Below, in pieces: positions 1 through 9,543 of a stretch of DNA of 64,000 bases. The stretch spans positions 315,134-379,133 of the forward strand of contig NZ_JBHTAN010000001.1 in assembly GCF_042663585.1 (NCBI RefSeq), given 5' to 3'. The position numbers were made by a program, and so were the translations under genes. A model generated the notes under the pieces. That model was not told the origin of the DNA and did not search any database. It saw nothing but the letters and a program-made list of their open reading frames with translations. Origin of the DNA: Natranaeroarchaeum sp042663585. Its GTDB lineage: Archaea > Halobacteriota > Halobacteria > Halobacteriales > Natronoarchaeaceae. Every line of letters begins with the position of its first letter. Positions within the stretch are counted from its first letter, which is position 1.

Positions 1-759
1 TACTACATGGCGCTGGCGAGTCTGCTACCCGAGTCCAGCCTGTACACGCTGCCGCCGACGCTAATCCCACAGAATCTGACGCTCGAACACTACCGGACCG
101 TGTTCGGGCCGGAGACGTTCCCGTTCCTGACGTACTTCAAGAACAGCTTCGTCATCGCGACGACTACCGCGGGAGCGTCGGTGCTCGTCGCCACGTTCGG
201 CGCGTACAGCTTCGCCCGACTCGACTACCGGGGGCGCGGGATCATGTCCCGTGGCGTCCTGATGGTGTATATGTTCTCGGGCATTCTGCTGGTCGTGCCG
301 ATGTTCCAGGTGATCGTCTGGCTCGGCTTCGTCGACTCGCTGGCCAGCCTGTTCATCACGTACCTGGTTCAGACGCTGCCTGTCTCCTTGTACATGCTGG
401 GCAACTACTTCCGGTCGATCCCGGAGGAGATCGAGGAGGCGGCGATCATGGACGGCTACTCGCGGCTAGAAGTGATCTTCAAGATCACGCTGCCACTATC
501 GGCACCCGCGATCGTGGCCGTGTTCTTCTTCACGTTCATGATCGCGTGGAACGAGTACCTGTTCGCCAGCATCTTCCTCCAGTCCCAGAGCGTGTTCACG
601 CTGCCGATCGGCATCGAGGCGCTGTCCTCGAGCTTCCGGCAGGTCTGGGGCCAAATCATGGCGGCGTCGCTGCTGACGAGCATCCCGCTGATCGTGATGT
701 TCACCTACCTGGAGAAGTTCATGGTTGAGGGCCTGACCTTCGGGGCGGTGGAGGGATAA
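1..759 (+). CDS. Carbohydrate ABC transporter permease (MalG type), 5' partial
   Basis: This is an inner-membrane permease of a binding-protein-dependent sugar importer. The frame is open from the first base, and the ATG at 7 lies inside a continuing frame, so the true start is probably before the window. The protein has about six hydrophobic segments. The EAA loop that docks the ATPase is visible from about residue 139 counted from the ATG at 7 (PEEIEEAAIMDG, then a KITLPLSAP-like tail), as is usual for MalG/UgpE permeases. It ends one base before the ATPase gene. With the ATPase and glycosidases downstream, the likely substrate is maltose or malto-oligosaccharide; that is inferred from context. 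The binding protein and the second permease presumably lie upstream. Confidence 0.93.
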   Translation, partial: YYMALASLLPESSLYTLPPTLIPQNLTLEHYRTVFGPETFPFLTYFKNSFVIATTTAGASVLVATFGAYSFARLDYRGRGIMSRGVLMVYMFSGILLVVPMFQVIVWLGFVDSLASLFITYLVQTLPVSLYMLGNYFRSIPEEIEEAAIMDGYSRLEVIFKITLPLSAPAIVAVFFFTFMIAWNEYLFASIFLQSQSVFTLPIGIEALSSSFRQVWGQIMAASLLTSIPLIVMFTYLEKFMVEGLTFGAVEG

Positions 760-760
760 C

Positions 761-1897
761 ATGGCGACTGAACGCACCCCTACCGCCGCCGACGCCGCGG
801 ACGCCGCCTCACTTAGCTCTGACGAGAACTCGGAGGTCCGACTCCGGGGCATCACGAAGCGGTTCGACGACCTCGTCGCAGTCAAGGACCTCGACCTGAC
901 GGTCCGGGACGGCGAGTTGCTCGTCCTGCTGGGCCCCTCAGGCTGTGGCAAGTCGACGACGCTGCGGATGATCGCTGGACTGGAAGTACCCTCCGAGGGC
1001 AGCATCGAGATCGGCCGCGAAGAGGTCACCGAACGGCTGCCCCAGAAGCGGGACCTCTCGATGGTGTTCCAGAGCTACGCGCTGTACCCCCACAAGACCG
1101 TTCGGGGGAACCTCGCCTTCCCGCTCGCGAAGATGGACGTCAGCGAGGAGGAGGCCGACGAACAGATCCGCCGGACCGCAGAACTGCTGGAGATCGACGA
1201 CCTACTGGACAACAAGCCGGGCCAGCTCAGCGGCGGCCAGCGCCAGCGCGTCGCACTGGGACGAACCATCGTTCGCGAGCCGAAAGCGTTCCTGATGGAC
1301 GAGCCCCTGTCGAATCTCGACGCCAAGCTCCGGGTCCAGACCCGCTCGGAACTACGCAGCCTCCAGCAGCGCCTCGGCACGACCACCGTCTACGTCACCC
1401 ACGACCAGGAGGAGGCGATGAGCCTGGCCGACCGGATCGCCGTGATGAACAACGGCGAACTCCAGCAGATCGGGACGCCGAAGGAGGTCTACGAGAACCC
1501 GGTCAACGAGTTCGTCGCCGGGTTCCTCGGAGAGCCGTCGATGAACTTCCTCGATCCCGACCGTCTCGAGCGGGGCGACGCCGACGGCTCCGTGACCGGG
1601 CTCGACGACCCGTTCTCGGGCACGGCGACCGTCGGCATCCGACCGGAGGACGTGACAATCGCCGAGGAGGGCGGCCAGCAGGCCAGCGCCGGTCGGGCGT
1701 ACGAGCTCGACGGCGAGGTGCTCGTCGTGGAGCCGCTGGGCAACGCCTACGAGATCGAGGTCGACTGCGGCGGCGATTGGGTCACCGCACGACTGCGCGA
1801 CCGGCCCGGCGCCGTCAGTTCCGGGTCGACCGTGACGCTCCAACTGCCGGACGACGCAGTCCACCAGTTCGGCGCCGACGGCGAGGTGATCAGATGA
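761..1897 (+). CDS. Sugar ABC transporter ATP-binding protein (MalK/UgpC family)
   Basis: This 378-residue protein is the cytoplasmic ATPase that powers sugar import. Visible motifs are Walker A GPSGCGKST (58-66), signature LSGGQ (156-160), Walker B FLMDEP (177-182), and an H-loop in YVTHDQEEAM. After about residue 235 comes the C-terminal OB/TOBE region typical of MalK-type ATPases (GIRPEDV). A nonessential N-terminal extension of about 25 Ala/Thr/Asp-rich residues precedes the domain. The start lies one base after the permease stop, and the stop overlaps the next gene as ATGA, so the genes look co-transcribed. A second, different ATPase follows in the same operon. Confidence 0.95.
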   Translation: MATERTPTAADAADAASLSSDENSEVRLRGITKRFDDLVAVKDLDLTVRDGELLVLLGPSGCGKSTTLRMIAGLEVPSEGSIEIGREEVTERLPQKRDLSMVFQSYALYPHKTVRGNLAFPLAKMDVSEEEADEQIRRTAELLEIDDLLDNKPGQLSGGQRQRVALGRTIVREPKAFLMDEPLSNLDAKLRVQTRSELRSLQQRLGTTTVYVTHDQEEAMSLADRIAVMNNGELQQIGTPKEVYENPVNEFVAGFLGEPSMNFLDPDRLERGDADGSVTGLDDPFSGTATVGIRPEDVTIAEEGGQQASAGRAYELDGEVLVVEPLGNAYEIEVDCGGDWVTARLRDRPGAVSSGSTVTLQLPDDAVHQFGADGEVIR

Positions 1898-3996
1898 TCC
1901 CGGACGGCTGCGCCCTGGCGGTCCGCGACGGCGCCGTCTGCGTCGTTGGGGAGTACGGAGACGTCCGGTCCGATCGCGCTGAAACTGGCGTGTACGCCAA
2001 CGACACGCAGTACCTCGGCGAGTTTGAGGTGGCAGTAACCGACCACGACGAGCCCGAGAACGGCTGGGACCGGCTCGACCGGCGGGCCGGTCCGGACGGC
2101 GTAACGACCGTGCTGATCGGCGCCGCGCCGGGCGAAGGTCGAGGCGATGCCCGCAAGTTCCTGGTAAAGAAGAATGTCGCCATCGACGGCGACGTGATGA
2201 CCGTCGAGACGACACTCCGGAACTACACGCCGAAGAAGCGCGTGGTCGACGTCGAACTGACCGCTGCTTCCGACTTCCGGCACGTCTTCGAGTCTCCGGG
2301 CTTTTTTACGCCGCGCGACCCGGTCCATCGCGACCTGAGCGCGACGGACTGGAAGGGCGGCAGCCGACTAGCCGGTACGTCGCCGGACGGGACGACCCGA
2401 AGCGCAACAGTCCAACTGGCAGGAACGAGCGACAGCACGGCCGAGACGGCAGCCGACGCCGTCCGCACGACGGTCAGCCGGACGCTCAGGATAGCGCCGG
2501 GAGAGGAGGCGTCGGTCGTCGCAATGGCACGGTTCGGGCCGACGCGCGGCCGGGTCGACCTGTCCTTCGATCCGTCGGTATCGATGACGTCATACCCTGG
2601 ACTGTTCGACGCCGCGGCCGACACCCTGCAGGCGCTCTTGCTGCCCGAGGGTGTCCCTGCTGCGGGTGCGCCACGATTCGTCGCGCCGTTCGGGCGGGAC
2701 GCACTGCTGGTCGGCTTCCAGACGCTGCCGTTCGCCCCGGAACTGACCCGGAGGGTGCTGACCTACTTCGCCGGGCGGCAGGCCTCGACGACCGATCCCG
2801 AGACGCTCGCCGAACCGGGCAAGATCCCCCACGAGGGGCGACGGGGCGATCTGCCGGCGCTCGGCCGGTCGATCCGATCGCCGTACTACGGGACGGTCGA
2901 CGCGACGCCGTTGTTCGCGGCGCTCGTCGCCGCCTACGCTGAGTGGGCCGGCGAGGACGCGATCACCGACGAACTGTACGACGCTGCCCTCGGGGCCGTC
3001 GAGTGGACGGTCACGACCGGCGACGAAGACGGATTCGTGTGGTACGAACCACACGACCACAAGCACGGGCTCACCCACCAGGGGTGGAAAGACAGCGACA
3101 GGGCAATCGCACGGCCTGACGGCACCCCAGCGACGCCGCCCATCGCGCTCGCGGAAGTACAGGGGTACGCCTACCGCTCGTTCCGCGGCGTCTCCGACCT
3201 CGCGGCGGCCCGTGGTGACGACCGGCTTGCGGAGCGGCTGACCGAGCACGCAGAGCGCCTCCGCGAGGCGTTCGATCGGGAGTTCTGGCTGCCTGACGAG
3301 AAATGTTACGCGCTCGCGCTCGACGCCGATGGCGCGGTCGACGCCGTCGCCTCGAACCAGGGCCACGCGCTCTGGAGCGGGATCGTCCAACCGGAGCGTG
3401 CTGACGACGCGATCGGGAGGCTGTTGGCGCCGGATATGCTAACCGACGCTGGACTCAGAACGTACTCTGCGTCCCACGACGCGTTCGACCCGCTGTCCTA
3501 CCATCGCGGCAGCGTTTGGCCGCACGATACCAGCATCGCCGCGATGGGCTGTGCGCGCTATGATCGCGCCGACGCCGCCGCGGCACTGGTTGGGCGGGGA
3601 CTGAACGCACTGGAGACCGGCGCGACCGCCGATCCCGGCCACTGGGGGTTCCCCGAGTTGCTGGTTGGCCTCGACGACGTCGACGTGGACGCGGGCCGGG
3701 CCCGCCACCCCGATTCCTGCGAGCCGGCTGCCTGGAGCGCCGGGAGCGCCTTCGGCTTCGCCCAGGCCGCGCTCGGCCTCGGTATCGAGTCGGGGATGCC
3801 GACCGTCGAGCCTGTCACTGGCTTCGGCTCCGGGCAAGGGCTCGGAACGACGGAGGTGACGCTCCACTGCCACGGGCGGCGCTACGACGTTCGTCACAGC
3901 GGCGATTCGACGGTCGTGACGCCGACAGGGAGGGCGGCGGGCAGGGAAGCGCCCGACGGCGACCACGATCACCCGGAGGTGACTACCGATGGCTGA
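1894..3996 (+). CDS. Glycogen debranching enzyme / amylo-alpha-1,6-glucosidase family protein
   Basis: This 700-residue protein has an N-terminal beta domain of the GDE_N type (GVYANDTQYLGEFE near residue 30) and a C-terminal (alpha/alpha)6 barrel of the amylo-1,6-glucosidase class. Barrel signs are APFGRDALL, GWKDSDRAI, SNQGHALWSGI and the YHRGSVWPHDT motif, which carries the usual catalytic acid region. The start at 1894 is chosen because its ATG overlaps the TGA of the preceding ATPase; an open frame runs further upstream but inside that gene. It should cleave alpha-1,6 branches or release glucose from imported oligosaccharides in the cytoplasm. The exact bond specificity cannot be read from sequence. 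Confidence 0.88.
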   Translation: MIPDGCALAVRDGAVCVVGEYGDVRSDRAETGVYANDTQYLGEFEVAVTDHDEPENGWDRLDRRAGPDGVTTVLIGAAPGEGRGDARKFLVKKNVAIDGDVMTVETTLRNYTPKKRVVDVELTAASDFRHVFESPGFFTPRDPVHRDLSATDWKGGSRLAGTSPDGTTRSATVQLAGTSDSTAETAADAVRTTVSRTLRIAPGEEASVVAMARFGPTRGRVDLSFDPSVSMTSYPGLFDAAADTLQALLLPEGVPAAGAPRFVAPFGRDALLVGFQTLPFAPELTRRVLTYFAGRQASTTDPETLAEPGKIPHEGRRGDLPALGRSIRSPYYGTVDATPLFAALVAAYAEWAGEDAITDELYDAALGAVEWTVTTGDEDGFVWYEPHDHKHGLTHQGWKDSDRAIARPDGTPATPPIALAEVQGYAYRSFRGVSDLAAARGDDRLAERLTEHAERLREAFDREFWLPDEKCYALALDADGAVDAVASNQGHALWSGIVQPERADDAIGRLLAPDMLTDAGLRTYSASHDAFDPLSYHRGSVWPHDTSIAAMGCARYDRADAAAALVGRGLNALETGATADPGHWGFPELLVGLDDVDVDAGRARHPDSCEPAAWSAGSAFGFAQAALGLGIESGMPTVEPVTGFGSGQGLGTTEVTLHCHGRRYDVRHSGDSTVVTPTGRAAGREAPDGDHDHPEVTTDG

Positions 3997-5152
3997 ACTC
4001 ACGCTACACGACATCACGAAAATCTACGACGACGCCGAAGGAACCGAGACCGCCGTCGACGAAGTGTCCGTGACCGTCAAGGACGGCGAGTTTCTCGTCC
4101 TTGTCGGGCCCTCGGGCTGCGGCAAGTCGACGACGCTGCGGATGATCGCCGGCCTGGAGACGGTGACAGAGGGGACGATCGAGATCGCCGACCGAGAAGT
4201 GCAACACCTCGCGCCAAGCGAGCGGAACGTGGCGATGGTGTTCCAGAGCTACGCGCTGTACAAGCGCATGACCGCCCGCCAGAACATGGGCTACGGGCTC
4301 AAGCATTCGACCGACATGTCGGCCGACGAGCGCGAACGACAAGTGCACGAGAGCGCGGAGATGCTGGGCATCGAGGAGTTACTCGACGACAAGCCCGAGG
4401 CGATGAGCGGCGGGCAGAAACAGCGCGTTGCACTGGGCCGGGCGATCGTCCGCGACCCGGACGTGTTCCTGCTTGACGAGCCGCTATCGAATCTCGACGC
4501 CAAACTCCGGTCACACATGCGCACGGAGCTCCAGCGCATCCAGTCGGACCTCGACGTCACCGCGGTGTACGTCACGCACGACCAGACCGAGGCGATGACG
4601 ATGGCCGACCGGATCGCGATCATGAACGACGGCGTCGTCCAGCAGGTCGACCCGCCGGAAGTCGCCTACGATCACCCGAACAACGAGTTCGTCGGCGCGT
4701 TCCTCGGCAGTCCGGCGATGAACGTCTTTGACGCCGTCGCCCGCGAGGATGAGGATGGGTACGCCATCGATGTCGGAGGCACTACGCTCGGCAAGGTTCC
4801 CCGCGAGGCCCTCGAGGACGACATCGGTGGCGAGTCGGTCCGATTCGGCGTCCGGCCCGAAGATCTCCACCTCGACGAACTGCCCGAGGAAGCGACCGAC
4901 GGCTCTCGGTTCCCCGCGACAGTCACGGTCACCGAGTATCAGGGGAACGACAACTTCGTCTATCTCGACGTCGGTGACCGGTCGCTGACGGCGCGCGTGC
5001 CGCCGGGCATCTACCCCGACCCGGACGACGAGGTGACGGCCCGAATCGCCGCCGAAGACGTCTATCTATTCGATCCGGAGACGACGGCTTCGATCAAGAC
5101 GCGCGGTGTCAGCGGTGAGCGCACCGACACGCAACCTATCACTCGCGGCTAA
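3989..5152 (+). CDS. Sugar ABC transporter ATP-binding protein, second copy
   Basis: This is a 387-residue MalK/UgpC-type ATPase with Walker A GPSGCGKST (40-48), signature MSGGQ, Walker B FLLDEP, and an H-loop in YVTHDQTEAM. The C-terminal TOBE/OB portion includes FGVRPEDL. It overlaps the glucosidase by 8 bases. It resembles the first ATPase closely in the nucleotide-binding half but differs in the C-terminal regulatory half, so it is an old duplicate. A second ATPase could pair with the same permeases as a heterodimer or serve another permease set; neither can be decided here. Confidence 0.94.
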   Translation: MAELTLHDITKIYDDAEGTETAVDEVSVTVKDGEFLVLVGPSGCGKSTTLRMIAGLETVTEGTIEIADREVQHLAPSERNVAMVFQSYALYKRMTARQNMGYGLKHSTDMSADERERQVHESAEMLGIEELLDDKPEAMSGGQKQRVALGRAIVRDPDVFLLDEPLSNLDAKLRSHMRTELQRIQSDLDVTAVYVTHDQTEAMTMADRIAIMNDGVVQQVDPPEVAYDHPNNEFVGAFLGSPAMNVFDAVAREDEDGYAIDVGGTTLGKVPREALEDDIGGESVRFGVRPEDLHLDELPEEATDGSRFPATVTVTEYQGNDNFVYLDVGDRSLTARVPPGIYPDPDDEVTARIAAEDVYLFDPETTASIKTRGVSGERTDTQPITRG

Positions 5153-5171
5153 TCCCCCGCTTTCCCTACCT

Positions 5172-6572
5172 ATGAAACACTCGCAGCAGCCGACGACGGA
5201 CAGTATCGTTTCCCAGCATGTCGACGCGCCGATCGACGACCCGGCATTCCATCTCGACGTGCTGGACGAGCTGAGTTACGACGCCGACGTTGACGGCGCG
5301 GTGCCCCTGGCTAGCGATCCCGACAACCGGTACCCCTACGTCTACCCGCGCGACGTCGCCTCGATCACGCGCGCCTGGCTGACGGCGCTTCGCCACGGCG
5401 TCAGGCCGGACGCCTGCCGTAACCGTATTGTCGAGGCGGCCCGCTTTCTGATCGCCGTCGAGGACGACGGCCGGTGGTACCAGCGGTACGGGCTCGACGG
5501 CACCGACCAGTCGATCTACCGCCAGGAGGACAACGTCGCCCACGGGATCAGGATCATCTCGCACGTGGTGCTTGCACTTGACGCGTCCGACGACCTCGAA
5601 TCGGCGGACGAGGCGTTCCTGTCGGACGCAGTCGAGTGTATCGACGCCGCAGTGGGGGTCGCCCGCTCGGAACTGTACGACGCCAACGCCCACCTGATCG
5701 AGAGCACGACGAGCATCCACGAGGGAGCCATCGAGTCCGGCTACACGCTGTGGGTGAACTGCGCGTTCCTCGCCGCCGTACAGCAGGCGGCCGACGCGCT
5801 CGACCGGATCGAAGCCGCCGGGCGAGCGGGGGATGTCGCCCGAACCGAGAATAGGGCTGGAGGCGTTGATACGGGCGCCCTCGACGACATCGCCGAGCGG
5901 GTCGACGAGCTTCGATCCCTGCTGGAACCGGGCATCGAGCGCTGCTTCGCCGTCGACGGGACCCCCGTGCCGCGCCGGTACACCCCCGACGGCGAGCGCG
6001 ACGAACGCCCGGATATTACGCTGCTCGCACCTGCCTACTTCGGGCTCGAAGAGGTGTTCGGCGAGCACATCGAGCGGGCGGGCGAGCGGGCGGTAGCGAG
6101 CCTTCAGGACCCGCGACTTGGCGGGCTTCAGCGGTTCCGCGGTTTCCACCGCGATCACGACGTCCACCAGCACGGCGGCAACGGACCGTGGATGCAGTAC
6201 ACGGCCTGGCATGCGCAGTTCCGCTACGACCGTGGCGAGCGCGAGCAGGGCGACGAGGTGCTCTTGACGATCACCGGCCACGCCGACGCGGCGGGTCACA
6301 TTCCAGAACACCTCTCGACGCGCGAGCGCTTCGAGCAGTTCGTCGAACAGGAGTGGGATACGGGCATGGACTTCGAGAAGGAGTTCGACAACGACGTGCT
6401 CCGGGACGTTCCGTTCGACCGCATCGCGGAAGAACTGGGCCACATGCGCACGGCGTACAACGAGATGGCAGCCGCCCTCGAGAAGCGAGACGTCATCTCC
6501 TTCGCTGCGCCGCTAGCGTGGTGTCACGCCGAGTTCCTGACGGCACTGCTCAAGCGCGAGGCGCAGTCCTGA
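5172..6572 (+). CDS. Glycoside hydrolase family 15-like glucoamylase
   Basis: This 466-residue protein has the features of a GH15 six-hairpin enzyme: YPYVYPRDVASITRAW near residue 45 (substrate-binding Arg-Asp), ESTTSIHEG with a central acidic residue, GNGPWMQYTAWHAQ, and IPEHLS further on. There is no signal peptide, so it should act in the cytoplasm, releasing glucose from the ends of imported maltodextrins. The ATG at 5172 is preferred to an in-frame GTG at 5106, which lies inside the upstream ATPase. The gap to that ATPase is 19 bases. A trehalase or another GH15 specificity remains possible. Confidence 0.8.
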   Translation: MKHSQQPTTDSIVSQHVDAPIDDPAFHLDVLDELSYDADVDGAVPLASDPDNRYPYVYPRDVASITRAWLTALRHGVRPDACRNRIVEAARFLIAVEDDGRWYQRYGLDGTDQSIYRQEDNVAHGIRIISHVVLALDASDDLESADEAFLSDAVECIDAAVGVARSELYDANAHLIESTTSIHEGAIESGYTLWVNCAFLAAVQQAADALDRIEAAGRAGDVARTENRAGGVDTGALDDIAERVDELRSLLEPGIERCFAVDGTPVPRRYTPDGERDERPDITLLAPAYFGLEEVFGEHIERAGERAVASLQDPRLGGLQRFRGFHRDHDVHQHGGNGPWMQYTAWHAQFRYDRGEREQGDEVLLTITGHADAAGHIPEHLSTRERFEQFVEQEWDTGMDFEKEFDNDVLRDVPFDRIAEELGHMRTAYNEMAAALEKRDVISFAAPLAWCHAEFLTALLKREAQS

Positions 6573-6588
6573 TCCGCACACCTGACGT

Positions 6589-7950
6589 ATGAACGCACAC
6601 AGGATTTCCATCGAGAATCGATCGGCGCTGGCGTCCAGCGACGCTGCAGACGTCGCGCTGGACTGTCTCACCGCCGGGATCGAGGCGGCTCATCCTCGGA
6701 CCGTCGTCAGCGATACGCTGTCGCTCGACGAGGCCGTACTGGCAGTGAGGAGCGTCGACGGCGCTACCGCGACATACGAGCTCGACACCTACGAGCGGGT
6801 TCTCGTGCTCGGCGGGGGAAACGCCGCTGGGCACTTTGCCGCAGCGCTCGAAGCGCTGCTGGGCGAACGCATCGACGGCGGTGCCGTGGTGACGGACGAT
6901 CCCGTCGAGACCGAACACGTCGAGGTGCTTCCGGGCGATCATCCCGTGCCAAGCAAGCGCGGCGTCGAGAGCGCCGCCCGTGTCCTCGATCTGGCTGACT
7001 GCGTCGGATCGGACGACCTCGTGATCGGCTGCATCACGGGCGGAGGCAGCGCACTGCTTCCCGCACCTGCGGGCGAGCTATCACTTGCTGACCTCCGGAC
7101 AACGACGGATGCCCTGCTGGCCAGCGGAGCGCCGATCGAGGAGATCAACGCCGTCCGGAAACACCTCTCGGCGATCAAGGGTGGACGGCTTGCCCGCGCT
7201 GTGGCACCGGCGACCGTCGTCGGACTGGCGATCAGCGACGTCGTCGGCGACGATCCCGCAGTGATCGCCAGCGGGCCGCTCTCACCGGATTCGACGACGT
7301 TCCGGGACACGCTCGACGTGCTCGACCGCCGTGACGTCGATGTCCCGGACCCGGTTCGCGAGCACCTCCGTGCGGGCGCAGGCGGTGATTTTCCCGAAAC
7401 GCCAACGGCGGACGACACGTCGTTCGATCGCGCTGCGGTGCACGTCGTGGCGAGTGCACACACTGCGTTGGATACCGCCCGCGAGGTTGCGACCGAGCAC
7501 GACTACGAGACGATGGTCCTCTCCGCTCGCGTTCGAGGAGAGGCCCGCGAGGCCGCGAAGACCCACGCCGCCGTTGCTGAGGAGATCGCTACAATGGGCG
7601 ACCCGATCGAGACGCCCGCGATCGTCCTCTCGGGGGGCGAGACGACCGTCACGCTCGGCGACGACTACGGACAGGGGGGGCCGAATCAGGAGTTCGTCCT
7701 GAGCGGAGCGGTCGAACTCGGTGTCCCAGCAGTCGTCGCCGCGGTCGACACAGACGGGATCGACGGTGCGACCGATGCCGCCGGCGCCATAGCGGACGCC
7801 GACACTGTCGACGATACGGCGGCCAGAGACGCACTCAGCCGGAACGATGCCTATCCGGTACTCGAGAACGCCACCGCCTTGCTCAGAACGGGAGCGACCG
7901 GAACGAACGTCAACGATCTACGGGTACTCGTGGTCGAAGAAAGACAGTAG
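6589..7950 (+). CDS. Glycerate 2-kinase (MOFRL family)
   Basis: This 453-residue protein matches the glycerate 2-kinase family: an N-terminal DUF4147-type domain with VLVLGGGNAAG, GDHPVPS and CITGGGSALLPAP, the INAVRKHLSAIKGG substrate loop, and a C-terminal MOFRL domain with LSGGETTVTL and QGGPNQE. The enzyme phosphorylates D-glycerate to 2-phosphoglycerate using ATP. It follows the glucoamylase by 16 bases and closes the sugar operon. Its presence suggests that sugar breakdown here passes through glycerate, as in semi- or non-phosphorylative Entner-Doudoroff pathways. That link is inferred from family knowledge and operon position. Confidence 0.92.
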   Translation: MNAHRISIENRSALASSDAADVALDCLTAGIEAAHPRTVVSDTLSLDEAVLAVRSVDGATATYELDTYERVLVLGGGNAAGHFAAALEALLGERIDGGAVVTDDPVETEHVEVLPGDHPVPSKRGVESAARVLDLADCVGSDDLVIGCITGGGSALLPAPAGELSLADLRTTTDALLASGAPIEEINAVRKHLSAIKGGRLARAVAPATVVGLAISDVVGDDPAVIASGPLSPDSTTFRDTLDVLDRRDVDVPDPVREHLRAGAGGDFPETPTADDTSFDRAAVHVVASAHTALDTAREVATEHDYETMVLSARVRGEAREAAKTHAAVAEEIATMGDPIETPAIVLSGGETTVTLGDDYGQGGPNQEFVLSGAVELGVPAVVAAVDTDGIDGATDAAGAIADADTVDDTAARDALSRNDAYPVLENATALLRTGATGTNVNDLRVLVVEERQ

Positions 7951-8054
7951 ATAGCGGAGTGGCGTCGGCATTTTGATAATCGGATTGGGATCCCGTCTTT
8001 CCGTTCGGCGAGGTCGACGTCCAACCCCTCCTCGATCGTGCCGGGGTTGTGGTC

Positions 8055-8402
8055 TCAAAGTTCCGTCCCGCGGCAATTAATTGGTCCCGTATTTCGCCAT
8101 TCGCCATCCGCGCACACCTCCTTTTGATCTCAGTGAATTGGTCGGAGCCGACCAATATGATCCAGTCGTCGAACTGCGGGCGGAGTTGGTCGCCAATTCG
8201 TCGGACGCTGTCCGTCGATTCGACGAGTGGCTGGAACGTGTTTCTGTCCCCTTCGAACCGCTGGTCTTCGAGATCACTGACGACTGACTGGACGGCCCGG
8301 TGGGCAGCAGTTTTGTCTTTGTCGACATTCACCAGTAGGTCGATGTCGCCGGATTCGACGCGGGTGGTGAACTCGTCTGGGTCGGGGAAGCAGAACTCCC
8401 GA
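8055..8402 (-). pseudogene. Nucleotidyltransferase remnant
   Basis: The minus strand encodes a recognisable internal piece of a DNA polymerase beta-like nucleotidyltransferase: SGDIDLLVNVD (the second Asp pair of the active site), then DLEDQRFEGDR and VLVGSD-like text ending FTEIKR. The first active-site GS motif is missing at the 5' side, where the sequence joins an unrelated plus-strand fragment. Near 8120 the frame must shift by one base to give the expected KREVCADGE end and a stop at 8055. I read it as a decayed gene, probably once part of a toxin-antitoxin pair. Confidence 0.5.
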
Positions 8403-8662
8403 GCAATAACACCCACGCACCGGTCAACGATTACGAGAAGCTGCGGTCGGTAGACGCAGACGCAATCTGGGCGTTCAACAACCGAGAGACGGCCGTCGAA
8501 GTGCTGGACCGACTGGCCGACGCGGACCGGCTCGAAGAGAGCGTCAGCGGACGGGACGCCCGGTCGTTCTCGACGATCCAAGACGCTGTGGCGGACTTCG
8601 ATGCAGCGGGGATGACCACCGTTCGAGGGTTCAAGAATCTCGATCGGGAGGTCAACCAATGA
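8402..8662 (+). pseudogene. 3' fragment of an unidentified gene ahead of the primase pair
   Basis: An open frame of about 86 codons without a convincing start codon ends in a TGA that overlaps the primase ATG as ATGA. It reads DADAIWAFNNRETAVEVLDRLADADR and similar acidic haloarchaeal-looking sequence. The tight coupling to the primase gene suggests it is the tail of a gene formerly in the same operon, whose front was replaced by the nucleotidyltransferase remnant. I do not recognise the family. Confidence 0.45.
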
Positions 8663-9543
8663 CGTGGCGACAAGCGACTTGCGAGGAGATATACGCGTAC
8701 TACGCCGAGGAGTTCCCCCGCTACATCGACAACCTCCCCGGATTCATTACGTCGACCGGCCCGAAACAGTACGCCGTCGCCTTTCGAGAGCCGCACCCGG
8801 TTCGCAAAGACGCCGTCCCTGACAAGGACTTCATCCGCCGGGATACGTGGCAGACGGATGCATCCGGGGAACGGATGATCCCCGAATTCGGCGACTTCGA
8901 GGACGTTGTGGAGTTCATTCGGCACCCGGCTCGCAGCGACCCCCTCGGCCGAAGCAAGTTCGCGCTCGCTGACCCGGAGGTACTGGAGCAACCGGATCCA
9001 CGGCCCGACGCCGTCTACTACGCACTGGATCACTGGGAGCGGCCGTGGGTTCTCCTGATCGATATCGACGCGAAAGAGATCGCCAGGGACCGAGCAGCGG
9101 ACATGGTCTCGGAGGACCTCGGCAACCGGGACGACGATGCGCTCCTCGACGCCGCAGGGATCCTCGACGCCGCTCCCGAGGGGTATCCGTATGCCTTCGA
9201 GGATGTCGACCGCGCCATCGAGTACGGGTTCGAGGTGCGCGACATCTTTGCGGACGACTTCGACGCCGAGGAGACGATGGTCGTATACAGCGGGCAAGGT
9301 GTCCATGTCTACCTTCTAGATACCGACTCCGCACATCGGTACGACGAACAGAGTCGCGAAGTGTTGAACGACCTCCTCCTCGAGACCTACGAGATTCCCA
9401 TCGACCCCGTCGTGACGGCCGACCGCCGGCGTGTCGCCCGCCTGCCTTACTCGCTTCACGCCGACGTCTGCAGCATCGTCCAACCCATCGAGAGCCCGGA
9501 GTTCGACGTCCGGTCGGCGACGCCCAAGGTGATCGACGAATGA
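8659..9543 (+). CDS. DNA primase small subunit-like protein (PriS family)
   Basis: This 294-residue protein resembles the catalytic subunit of archaeal primase. Visible elements are the metal-binding Asp pair in LLIDIDAK (D135 and D137), a nucleotide-binding SGQGVHVYLL (S211, H216), and VTADRRRVARLPYSLH near the C-terminus, matching the conserved R-LPGSLH region. It is slightly shorter than typical haloarchaeal PriS. It overlaps the following PriL-like gene by four bases. The pair lies in accessory DNA, not beside the usual chromosomal neighbours, so it probably primes replication of a plasmid or integrated element. It may be an extra copy next to the chromosomal primase. Confidence 0.85.
   Translation: MTWRQATCEEIYAYYAEEFPRYIDNLPGFITSTGPKQYAVAFREPHPVRKDAVPDKDFIRRDTWQTDASGERMIPEFGDFEDVVEFIRHPARSDPLGRSKFALADPEVLEQPDPRPDAVYYALDHWERPWVLLIDIDAKEIARDRAADMVSEDLGNRDDDALLDAAGILDAAPEGYPYAFEDVDRAIEYGFEVRDIFADDFDAEETMVVYSGQGVHVYLLDTDSAHRYDEQSREVLNDLLLETYEIPIDPVVTADRRRVARLPYSLHADVCSIVQPIESPEFDVRSATPKVIDE

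Noticed and set aside
2590..3390. Minus-strand frame under the debranching enzyme
   Set aside because: Mirror of a well-supported gene; no motif.
5166..6443. A 425-codon minus-strand frame under the glucoamylase
   Set aside because: It mirrors a clear GH15 gene in an operon and has no family features.
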